Assembly (NCBI GenBank): GCA_033065855.1 | Contig: JAVXUO010002537.1 | Location: 248,001-312,000, forward strand | Reading direction: 5' to 3' | Length of the DNA stretch: 64,000 nucleotides | DNA from: Escallonia rubra | Lineage: Eukaryota > Streptophyta > Magnoliopsida > Escalloniales > Escalloniaceae | Shown: one piece after another, positions 1 to 8,698 of the stretch | How the letters are laid out: each line of letters starts with the position of its first letter | Numbering within the stretch: the first letter of the stretch is position 1 | Notes under the pieces: model-generated | What the model saw: the letters and a program-made list of their open reading frames with translations, nothing else | What the model was told of the DNA's origin: nothing | Database searches by the model: none | Translations under genes and position numbers: made by a program

Positions 1-1210
1 CGTCCGCTCCATGGAACAGTCAGTTCGTCTGCATGCATTTTCTCTAAGGGCTCCATGTGACTCCCCTGTCTTGGCATTCAGGATTAGTGTCTGTCTTCGC
101 TTTGTCCAAGTTTAGGCCCTAAGATTCTACTTCCTGCCCTTAGTTTTCAAAAATAATCTAAATAAAAATAAGAAAAAATATATAAGAAAATTAGAGAATC
201 TAAGTTTTGTGACTTTTTAGTCACGATCATATTCCTTCCTGACTTTAGAAAGAGAGTCAACTTATCTTTCTATCCCTTCACCCATCATATTTCCAGTCCA
301 GGTCTATATTCAATGGTATCCGACCCTCAATTCAAGTCAGTACATAGAGGTAATGTACAGTCTTCTTTCCAAATTGGGTTCAAACTACATTTGGCTTCAT
401 CTCATCCGGGTGAGGGTACACAGGCAACCTTCATTAGTGCAACCATTTGTTAGTGTAGGTCTGAGGGTATTAACCCTTATTTCAGGTCACTACGTGAAAG
501 TCATGAACAATCTTCTTTTCAATTCTACTTTGAACTATACTTCGCTTGAACCCTTCAGGATAAGGGTATGTGGGTAAGCTTCTTTTGGTATAGCCAGCTT
601 GTAGTCTAAGTCTATTTCTGTGGGTAGAATTCCTCCATCCAGGTTGGCCTACAAATACCGTGTAGCTTCCTCTGTTCGGTCGCCGTCTAGTCCCAGTCTC
701 AATCCAATTATATGTTCAATAGTATTTAACCCTCAGTTCAGGTTAGTACGTTTAATTCATGTACAGTCCGGTCACCATCAAATCCCAGTTCGAGTTTTAG
801 TATAGGTCTGTTCAATGATAGACACCCTCAATCTAGGTTCAGTATGTAGAAGTCACGTACAATCTTCTCTCTGTCCATTCCGAGTCTCCGCCAATGTATA
901 TGTCCGAGGATATGAACCTTCAATTCTGGATGGTACGCAAACATTGTGTACAATCCAATTTTAGCCCCTGTCCAATTCTAGCTTAGTTTAAGTCCTAGTT
1001 TAGTTCTACTCTGAGCTCAATCCAACCCAACCTCCAGTCCCAGGCTAAATCCAATTATGGTCTAATCCTGGCCTAGTTCTACTCTCGGTCCCAGTAGTTT
1101 TGGTCCCAATCCAGTTCGCCTCAATCTCGGTTCTAATCTTAGTCTAATTCGGTCTCAATTCTAATCTCTATCGAGTCCAAGTCGAGTTATGATCCCAGTT
1201 CCAATCTAGT
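1..1210. repeat. Degenerate repeat-rich non-coding DNA
   Basis: No credible gene. From about 300 to 960 a phrase resembling 'accctcaattcaggttagtacgt...catgtacaatc' recurs about five times with strong divergence (near 313, 467, 720, 811 and 910), which suggests an old tandem or shuffled repeat. From about 960 to 1210 the sequence becomes a short-period low-complexity array built on phrases such as 'ccagtcc', 'ctaatcc' and 'agttcta'. Its position left of the 1771-11478 insertion, with a minisatellite and an Ogre-like LTR on the other side, suggests the long repeat-bearing 3' region of an Ogre/Tat element. That assignment is inference. Confidence 0.45.
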
Positions 1211-1765
1211 TAGGACATCTATTTTTATTCATCCTCTATAGCAGTAACTAGAAGTTACATTGTCTTGGTTATCAGTTAAGATATGTGATAGTATAGTAAA
1301 ATCTGACTAGTCTCTATATGTTTTGCGTGATTGTGTTCCTCTGTGTGTTGTATGCTCTCTTCTCTTTTCATAAGTTCGCGTGTTTTAGTTGCTTATGTGC
1401 TTGTTTAATCAATAGCTTTCCAGCTTATATGCACGTGCATTTTTTCAAGTTTGTGAGTGCTTGCATGCTTTGATAATTTCCCCTACTCTGGGGCTATTTT
1501 TCAGAAATATGGTAGGGCACCCTTTACCCAGCTTTTGAGTTATTTTGCGGTTGCCAAATTTTCTTATTAATTCCACTACCTATCTTTCTTGATAATTATC
1601 CTTATCAAGTATATTGCTTTTTCCTTATGCAAACATCATTTAGTCAGCGTCATATTTCATTCATTAAGTTTGTTGCTCAGTTTAGTGATGTTATACGGTG
1701 TAAGGCCAATATCATATTCAGTCCCTTATTGCTAGAAGCAACACTTCCTTTCTAGTCAACTCATG
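1211..1765. other. Unassigned AT-rich sequence
   Basis: No open reading frame, repeat array or structural RNA could be supported here. It is the immediate left flank of the gag-only LTR element. It was contiguous with the sequence now starting at 11479 before that insertion, because both sides carry the same AAAAT duplication. Confidence 0.4.
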
Positions 1766-1770
1766 AAAAT
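1766..1770. repeat. Target-site duplication AAAAT, left copy
   Basis: AAAAT directly abuts the outer TG end of the LTR at 1771 and is identical to 11479-11483 beyond the opposite end. A 5-bp duplication is the usual size for Ty3/Gypsy integration, so the two LTRs belong to one insertion event. Confidence 0.9.
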
Positions 1771-4314
1771 TGATGCCAAGGAAAGTGGGTTCGTACTTAC
1801 GTGGAGGTGCCACAAAGGCTGCAGTCCGAGTCAGCTTCCAAGTATGTTGATGTGAGACACAGCAAGGGTGGAACAAGGGCAGAGACCAAGGGCTTCCCAG
1901 ACAGAGCTTGAGGGTGGCAGTGCTGCGAGGGCGATAGCGCAGGATGAATATACGACGACAGTCACAGTCCGATGCTTAGGTCCAAAGTCAGGGTCCGGTA
2001 TGTTTCTCTCTATAGAATTCTAGAGTGAGAAAGTGAAAATGTTCTGAAAATGTCCAAATGTTATTATCTAATGAATTCTCAAGACCTCTATTTATAGAGA
2101 TTGAGATGATGATGTCATTAACCGACACGTGGCGCTCCCCGGGAGTGACACGTCACCGGGGGGTCCACGAGTGCCGGTGCTCCATGGACTGTCAGATCGC
2201 ATATTCAACCGGCCTGCCCCTCACAGCGTCGCTCTGTCTGTCTGGAAAGACTGGCTCCCACCGCATCGGTGTGGCCAGAGAACCCCTTGATCTAGCCTCA
2301 AATCCAAGCCCTTGCAGAGTCCCACAGGCCTGGCAGCGGTAGGGAAGACCCGACGCCCAACTGCCAGGTGAACTAGGCGCGATGCCCTCCAAAGACCTGC
2401 TCCCGTCTCGGAGTGACCCGGGGGTCATAGTCCCTAGGAGTGCCGACGCAAGCCCCCAGTGCCGGAGCACGTAGGCCAGTCACGCAGGCACCCTGACAGA
2501 GATAGTGTCCCGGAGGAGTCGTCTATTCCGCAGGCCAAGGTAGCATCCCGGAGGAGCCGTCTACCCGGCCGGCCAAGGTAGCGTCCCGGAGGAGCCGTCT
2601 ACCTGGCGAAGGGGAGTTGAAAAGCTCCCTGGTAGAGATAGTGTCCCGGAGGAGTCGTCTATCCCTGCGGGTGAGTCCTTATGCCGGAGCACTTGGAGCG
2701 AGTCAAGGTAGCATCCCGGAGGAGCCGTCTACCCGACTGGCCGAGGTAGCATCCTGGAGGAGCCGTCTACCTGGCGGAAGAGGAGTTGAAGAGCTCCCTG
2801 GCATAGATAGTGTCCCGGAGGAGTCGCCTATCCCCGCGGGTGAGTCCTTATGCCGGAGCACTCGGAGCATGTCAAGGTAGCATCCCGGAGGAGCCGTCTA
2901 CCCGACTGGCCGAGGTAGCATCCCGGAGGAGCCGTCTACCTGGCGGAAGGGGAGTTGAAGAGCTCCCTGGCAGAGATAGTGTCCCGGAGGAGTCGCCTAT
3001 CCCCGCGGGTGATGTACACTCCGGAGAGTGGGTTGAAGCATGTTCCATGACCAAGGCAAGGTGCGCATGGTGTGATGAATGAGTGTGGTGCCCGGGGGCA
3101 TGATGACATGATTGTGGCGCATGGGCGCGATGAAGTGAGTAAGGTGCCGGGAGCACGTCTATGTCAATGGCACGGCGCATGGGCGCGACGGAGTGCGTAA
3201 GGTGCCGGGGGCATGTTTGTGTCAATGGTGGCGCATGGGCGCGACAGAGTGCGTAAGGTGCTGGGGGCACGTTGGTGTCAATGGTGGCGCATGGGCGCGA
3301 CAGAGTGCGTATAGTGCTGGGGGCACGGTAGTGTGACAGAGAGCCTGAGGGCACGGCTGTATCAGCGGCGCGGCGCATGGGCGCGGCGAAGTGTTGGAGT
3401 GTGACGCCCGGACGTCAGTGACGGGGGTCACAGAGATGACGTCCGGGCGATGGATGATGAGCGTTGTGGAGTTGTGTCTGGGCGACGGGGTCGCGGAGTT
3501 GTGTCCGGGCGACGGGGGTCGCGGAGTTGATAGACGACGGAAGTTGCGAAGTTGATGGACGACGGACGACGGACGTCGTGAAGTTGATGTACGAACGGAC
3601 GTCGGGAGGTTGTTGCAGGACGGACGTCGCGAGGTTGATGTACGAACGTCCGTGAACAGGGGGGGGGTGCAAAGACTCGGGAAAACAAGTGCGCGCAGAA
3701 GGGAAGGCCATAGGCCAAACATTGGGGGGAAGGCCAAGGCCACCACCCCTGGGGAGGCCGAGGCCGACCCCTTGGTGAGGCCGAGGCCGACCCTAGGGGG
3801 TGGCCAAGGTAAAAGGCCAACTCCCATGAAGGGAGGCCAAGGCCACTCCCCCCTTCGATGAACTTCGGGCGCGCCGACGGTAGGTGTTTTGATAAGCAAT
3901 GACGAATCCAAAAGTTGTGTTGCGACGAGCATGCTACCAAGAATCGTACCCACATGATGAACAAGGTGCCAGAGTCATGTACGAAACGTACGAAATGAAA
4001 AAAGTGCAAAAAGGACTTTGCGCGAAGAGTGAAGAGCCGGGGGGGAAAGGCCAAGGCCAAACCTCCTTGGGCAAGTGTCATGGCGCATCGACGGACAACG
4101 TGCGAAGTGCGACGGTCGAAGCGTGATGCGGCGTCGCACGATGATGAGTTTCTTGGCGACGAAGTCGCGTAGAAGAAGTAAGAAATGCACGTGACTTGAG
4201 CGTGCACGCTTTGACCGGTTGTGAGCGTTGAAAATGTCTGTTGCTTGTGCGGACGTGTCATGCAAAATGGGACCGTAGTGGGCCTTTGGGTACGACCAGA
4301 ATAGGTTGGGAACA
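1771..4314 (-). repeat. 3' LTR of the gag-only element (2544 bp)
   Basis: Direct copy of 8699-11478 with the same ends but about 236 bp shorter. The difference lies mainly in repeat copy number. It contains a modular array at about 2500-3010 (ten units with the core TCCCGGAGGAG), a ~52-bp unit carrying 'gcatgggcgcgac' at about 3114-3350, short repeats with 'cgaggttgatgtacgaacg' at 3550-3655, and GAGGCCGAGGCCGA motifs at 3755-3795. Open frames inside it on both strands come from GC-rich repeat composition and are not genes. Confidence 0.9.
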
Positions 4315-4325
4315 TAAGCCCCCTG
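4315..4325 (-). other. Polypurine tract of the gag-only element
   Basis: On the minus strand the sequence AGGGGGCTTA lies directly before the TG of the 3' LTR. This is the expected position and G-rich composition for the second-strand primer of an LTR retrotransposon. It is short, so the exact limits are uncertain. Confidence 0.55.
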
Positions 4326-5159
4326 CGTGTGGTGTGCGCGGAGGGGCAACCCGAGCGGGCACCGCACGCATAAACACTTAGTAAGATTTTATGTTGTTTG
4401 GCCGGAGTGCTGTTGAGGTCGTCAATGCATGATGATGAAGAGTAGGTGGCTCGAGCCACCTCGTGCACCACCTACGAAAGCCTTGGGATGCTTGGGTGTT
4501 GACACAAGGGCATGATGATAGGGCGCAGGGGCGCGAGCATGTAAGCGGCGCCCGGGCGACGGGCGACGGGGGTCGCGGAGACGGCGCACGGGCGCTGGCG
4601 ACGGGGGTCGCGGAGACGGCGCCCGGGCGACGGATGACGAGCATCAAATTATGAGTTGGAGTAGGTGGTTCGAGCTACCTCGCATACCACCTACCAAGGA
4701 TGTTGATGTCGAGGGACATCGTCATGAGGGGCGCGACAAGGGCGCGGTCGGACGTCGTGATGCCGGGCAGTCCACGATGGGCGCATAGGCACGGGCAATG
4801 CGCGTCGGTCAAATACGTTGATGTCAGGGACGTTGGGACGAGGCGCGCGATAAAGGCGCGGTCGGGCGTCGCGATGCAGGGGCAGTCCACGACGGGCGCG
4901 AGGGCGCGAGCAATGGAAGGCGATCGATGTTGCAAGCAAAGCAAAAAAAAAAAATTTTTGAAGTGCTTGGCCTTGGATGTCGGGGCTCGGTCATTGGGTG
5001 AATGCGGGCAAGCCGAAGTTGGCAGGGTGGAGTTGGGTGTGGTGACCGAAGGGAAGAAGTTAGGGGTTTGAAGAAAATGAGAGATGGAGGGGTTCTTGAA
5101 GGTGATGGTTATGGCTTTGGGAAGGCCAAAAATAGGTGGCCTTGATGGTGGCCAAAGTG
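4326..5159 (-). repeat. Internal non-coding region with palindromic and LTR-like modules
   Basis: Part of the element between gag and the 3' LTR. It carries a hairpin module bounded by GTAGGTGG and CCACCTAC at 4442-4475, which contains the perfect 18-bp palindrome AGGTGGCTCGAGCCACCT at 4444-4461, and a variant at 4661-4694. A third relative lies at 6576-6616. Segments at 4545-4640 repeat the 'gggcgacgggggtcgcgga' motif also present in the LTRs. A ~118-bp imperfect tandem pair lies at about 4698-4800 and 4816-4918. No pol sequence is visible. Confidence 0.6.
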
Positions 5160-5990
5160 TGGAGGGTCGGCCTTGGGGTTGGCAAGGAAAGAAGGGGGGC
5201 GAGGCCGAGGGTGGAGAGGAAGAGGTGGCCGAGGCCGAGCTTGGGGAGAAGGGGCGAGGGGAAGTGGGAAGAAGGGGGATGGCGGCGGCGGTGGGGTGCC
5301 GCGGTGGCCGAGGCCGAGGGGTAGGGCGAGGGGAAGGAAGGGGATGAGGGGAGAGAGAGGAAAGGGGAAGGGAGGGGGAGGGCCGAGGCCGAGGGGGTAG
5401 GGGAGGGATGGCGGAGGCCGAAGGGGGATGGGGGAGGAAGGGGGAATGGAGGCGGCGGCGGTGGGGTGCCGCGGTGGCCGAGGCCGAGGGGAAGGGGGAG
5501 GGGAAGGAAGGGGAAGAGGGGAGAGAGAGGAAAGGGGAAGGGAGGGGGAGGGCCGAGGCCGAGGGGGTAGGGGGAGGGATGGCCGAGGCCGAAGAGGGAT
5601 GGGGGGAGAAGGGGGAGGGGAGAGAGAGGAAGGGGGAAGGGAGGGGGAGGGCCGAGGCCGAGGGGGTAGGGGGAGGGAGGGCCGAGGCCGAAAGGGGAGG
5701 AAGGGAGGGGGAGGAAGGGGAAAGGGGGGGCGGCGTGGTGAGAAGAAGAAGAAAGAAGAAGAAAGGGGAAGAAGTGGGGGCGGCGGCGGCGGGGTGCCTC
5801 GGGTGGCCGAGGTGCGGGGGGAAGGAGGGGCGGCGGGGGAGAGGAGAGGAGGGAGAGGGAAGGTGGGTGCGAGGCCGAGGGTCGGCGTCGGCCGGGGAGA
5901 TGGTCGGCAGGAGGCCGAAGTGGTTGGCGGCGCCGCAAGGGGGCTGGGCGGCGCGAAGAAGAAGAAGAGAAAGAGATGGGGAAAAAAATA
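5160..5990. repeat. GGGA/GGCCGA-rich asymmetric purine tract
   Basis: About 830 bp of almost uninterrupted purine-rich plus strand, made of roughly 85-90-bp imperfect repeats of GGAAGGGGAAGGGAGGGGGA followed by GGCCGAGGCCGAGGGGGTA. It lies inside the gag-only element, downstream of gag, so its transcript would be C/U-rich. Open frames run through it on both strands (plus 5408-5998 and 5428-5991; minus 6124-5060, Pro/Leu/Ser-rich), but they follow from the scarcity of A/T and are not credible proteins. Many GGGG runs give strong potential for G-quadruplex formation on the plus strand. Confidence 0.7.
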
Positions 5991-6891
5991 GGGTTTAGAA
6001 AAATTAGGGTTTTTCGGGTAAAACGGGTCTGGATCCGGGTTGGGTCGGGTACACCACAGAGAGGGAATGGGCGCGGGTCGGGGGCGCGCGGGTCGGTTCG
6101 GGTTTGCGGGTAGGGTTTGGTCAAATTTTATTGAAATTCAAATTCAAATAAAATAATAATAATAATAATAAATTTTTTTTGTGGGCAGCCCTAAGGAGGG
6201 AGCCCCCAAGAATATTTTCACAATGTGCAAGATGAGAGTGAGAGAAAATGGAATGGGAGAAGAATGAAGCTTTTCCATGAGAAAGAGAGAAGTTGTTTAT
6301 GAAGTGGGGAAAGGGTGATGGGGTGTTGGATGGTGAGGGAGGAGAGGAAAATGTGAGAGGGAGAGTGATGAGAGCATGAATGTGGGGAGCAGGTGGGGAG
6401 CATGTGGGGAGAGGAAAAACTTGAAAAGTTTTCTAAGTGTTGAAATTTTGTTTTTTGAGTTCGGGCAAGGATGCTAAGGGGAGGCCGTTGAGGGTGGTCA
6501 TTGATGACCGGTTGCGAAAAAAAATGAAATTTTTTCTAAGTGTTGGAAAAGTGAATGCAGGATGATGATGCGATCGTAGTAGCGCGGCTCGAGCCACCCC
6601 GCGCACCACGTACCAAGTCATTGCAATGTGAGACCGAAGGGATTGGGAAGGGGTGAAGCCCCCAAGGGAGTGGGTGATGGCAAGAAGGGTGATATCAATA
6701 GACTTGTGCAAGATCAATGTAGCTTGAAAATTTTCTAAGTCTGGAAAATGTAACTTCATTGATAACGAAGGATAGGCAACATGCCTTGATACATGGGTAT
6801 GGAAACTTGCAAAATGAACGAAAAAATTACAAGTGTGGAAAATGCACTAAGGCATGCCAAGGCTTGGTCGGGTAGGACATATGTCCCGTAC
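5991..6891 (-). other. Internal region after gag, no pol
   Basis: This stretch follows the gag stop in element orientation and continues to the purine tract. It contains an ATA microsatellite near 6150-6168, A/G-rich DNA at 6230-6420 and a third copy of the GCTCGAGC palindromic module at 6576-6616. No reverse transcriptase, integrase or protease motifs are visible in any frame, so the element depends on enzymes supplied in trans. Confidence 0.55.
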
Positions 6892-8631
6892 TTAGAGTTT
6901 GAGTTCTCCAGACGCAATCTTGTCAGCGAAGACAAACTTGAGGCCCCTGCACCACTTGAGGCCATGACCGACCTTCCGATGATAGGGGCAGTAGTTATGA
7001 TGGGCTAAGTCTTCCAAGGTAGGTTCATTGTCGACATTGGGCAGGGTTATGGCATTGTCGTCGATCCATGTCTCAAGGAGATCTCTAACAGTCTTCAAGT
7101 CACACGGGTATTCCGGGGCAGGCATCGGCTGCCCTCTCTTGTCAGGACGCCCGTCCCTTCCTTGGGACTGACGCTTGCGGTTGTTGTCGTCGTTACTAGC
7201 TGCTTCCGTCGTCGTGGCCAAGGCAATATGAGGTTGGGGCTTTGGAGTCTTTGACGGACCGACCGAGTCATAGGTGCGTCGTGCAGCTTCCTTGAGATGT
7301 CTCCAAGACCGAAGCTGGAGGTTTTCAAGGTAGACCCTGTAGGTGTCCTTCATGTTCTTGATGCAAATGGGTACAAGGGTTTCATCTTTGCTGAAGTCAG
7401 TGCACTCCAAGCACTTGTGATGAAATCGCGTAACATAGGTGTTGAGGTCTTCCCCGGGATTCTGGCCGATCCCGGCAATGTCAACGATGGTCACACATTC
7501 CGTCTCATAGTGAAACTTGTCAAGGAAGAGCTGGACCATGTCGGACCATGAGTGGATAGTACTGTCAGGAATCTGATGATACCAAGAGTAGGCGAGGCCA
7601 GTCAGGGACTTGTGAAATTCCCGAAGCTTCAAAGTGTCGTCTTCCCCGTAGTGCTCGAGGGAGCCAGCAAAACGGGTGAGATGCTCGCGGGCGTTGCCTT
7701 CTTTGCCGTTGAACAATGTGAAGGATGGTTGCTTGTACTTGACGGGGTAAGGCTTGGTAGCGAGGCTGCCAGAGTAGGGAGCATGGCCTGACAGCTTAGA
7801 GGGGGAGTGGGGTAAGGATGACTGCTTGAGACGGTGAAGGAGGGCATCTAAGTCATGCTTGGTGACGTACGACGCATGTGAGGGTTTGTGCCCTGTCGTG
7901 ATGATCCGAGCACCAGAGCCCCCAGACGGTACAACCTGAGGCATTGAGGGGATGACGATGGTAGAGAGGGGTTGGTGGTGGTGAGCAACTTGTTGGGGCA
8001 TGGTTTGCACATGGGTAGTGTCAGCTGCTGGAGGCCGGTCGTCAGGAAAGGTCGACTGGAGTAAGCCGGGGGAGTGACTTATGTTTAGGTTTCGACTAGT
8101 TATGTTCGGGTTAGGCTCCATCTCAATTGATTCGTGAGTCTCTGAAGTGCTTCGAGCAAGGGCAATGCATGGCGCCGGGGGCTGAGGTGCCGCGAGTCCT
8201 ACTGTCGAGGGCCCGGAGGACCAAGGCAGCGGTGGTCGCGACACTGGGGCCTGAGCAGTGTCCAAAACTAGCCCAGGCCTTGAAGGTTGGATATGAGCAT
8301 GAGGGGCCAAACCTGGATCTTGGGATAACACGGGGTGAGTAATGGGCACAGGGTGCAGAGCTCTAAGGCTTTGGGAAATCGGTGATTGTGAAGTCAAGAC
8401 TTGGATTGATTTTTGCATTTCCACCATGGCTGTCATAAGAGTGGCTATAGTGGGCGAAAACTGCTGGATGGCTCCGTTGACTGCAACTTGTATGTCAGGT
8501 GCGGAAGTTTGTGGCTGGTCTTGGAGACGCATAGCACTAGTCCCTTCTTGTTCGCCGAGGTGATCCTCCTCTTGTACGGTGTGGATAAGGCCCTGGCTGG
8601 CAGCCCTCGTAGCTTTTCGTTGTCTAGGCAT
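6892..8631 (-). CDS. gag: Gag polyprotein of the gag-only LTR element
   Basis: An uninterrupted 579-residue frame. The start chosen is the ATG at 8631 (MPRQRKATRAAS). Upstream codons back to about 8676 are open but have no ATG and run into the primer-binding site. The N-terminal half is rich in Pro, Gln, Ser and His and is probably disordered. A Ty3/Gypsy capsid-type region (retrotransposon gag family) spans about residues 300-460, with motifs FTLFNGKEGNAREHLTRF, LTGLAYSWYHQIP and the later NTYVTRFHHKCLE. A basic linker (KRQSQGRDGRPDKRGQ) follows. The C-terminus has a knuckle-like CPYHRKVGHGLKWC (C-X2-H-X4-H-X4-C), the form seen in Tat/Ogre Gag rather than the CCHC box. Gag would form the particle that packages the element RNA. 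It is the element's only coding region. Confidence 0.85.
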   Translation of the reverse strand: MPRQRKATRAASQGLIHTVQEEDHLGEQEGTSAMRLQDQPQTSAPDIQVAVNGAIQQFSPTIATLMTAMVEMQKSIQVLTSQSPISQSLRALHPVPITHPVLSQDPGLAPHAHIQPSRPGLVLDTAQAPVSRPPLPWSSGPSTVGLAAPQPPAPCIALARSTSETHESIEMEPNPNITSRNLNISHSPGLLQSTFPDDRPPAADTTHVQTMPQQVAHHHQPLSTIVIPSMPQVVPSGGSGARIITTGHKPSHASYVTKHDLDALLHRLKQSSLPHSPSKLSGHAPYSGSLATKPYPVKYKQPSFTLFNGKEGNAREHLTRFAGSLEHYGEDDTLKLREFHKSLTGLAYSWYHQIPDSTIHSWSDMVQLFLDKFHYETECVTIVDIAGIGQNPGEDLNTYVTRFHHKCLECTDFSKDETLVPICIKNMKDTYRVYLENLQLRSWRHLKEAARRTYDSVGPSKTPKPQPHIALATTTEAASNDDNNRKRQSQGRDGRPDKRGQPMPAPEYPCDLKTVRDLLETWIDDNAITLPNVDNEPTLEDLAHHNYCPYHRKVGHGLKWCRGLKFVFADKIASGELKL

Positions 8632-8677
8632 GGAGACTGAGTGCGGAAGATAGACAGACTGCAGTACGATGCTCACC

Positions 8678-8695
8678 TCCCCAGCGGAGTCGCCA
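8678..8695 (-). other. Primer-binding site, tRNA-Arg type
   Basis: The plus strand reads TCCCCAGCGGAGTCGCCA, the 3' end of a plant tRNA-Arg (known acceptor arm beginning GACTCCG) including the CCA tail. The element strand is therefore complementary to 18 nt of that tRNA, beginning three bases after the 5' LTR. tRNA-Arg priming is known for Ogre-type Gypsy elements. The match is from memory of the tRNA sequence. Confidence 0.85.
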
Positions 8696-8698
8696 AAA

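Noticed and set aside
1771-3010. Regular TCCCGGAGGAG repeats considered as a CRISPR array
   Set aside because: Units are unevenly spaced, spacers are themselves repeated, there are no cas genes, and the array is part of a plant LTR present in several copies.
5060-6124. 354-residue minus-strand frame rich in Pro, Leu and Ser, and overlapping ~190-residue plus-strand frames
   Set aside because: They lie over a GGGA/GGCCGA repeat tract. Stop codons are rare there on both strands because A/T is rare, the translations are simple repeats, and no domain is visible.
8678-8695. tRNA-Arg 3'-end match considered as a tRNA gene
   Set aside because: Only the terminal 18 nt including CCA are present. Plant nuclear tRNA genes do not encode CCA, and the position next to the LTR makes it a primer-binding site.
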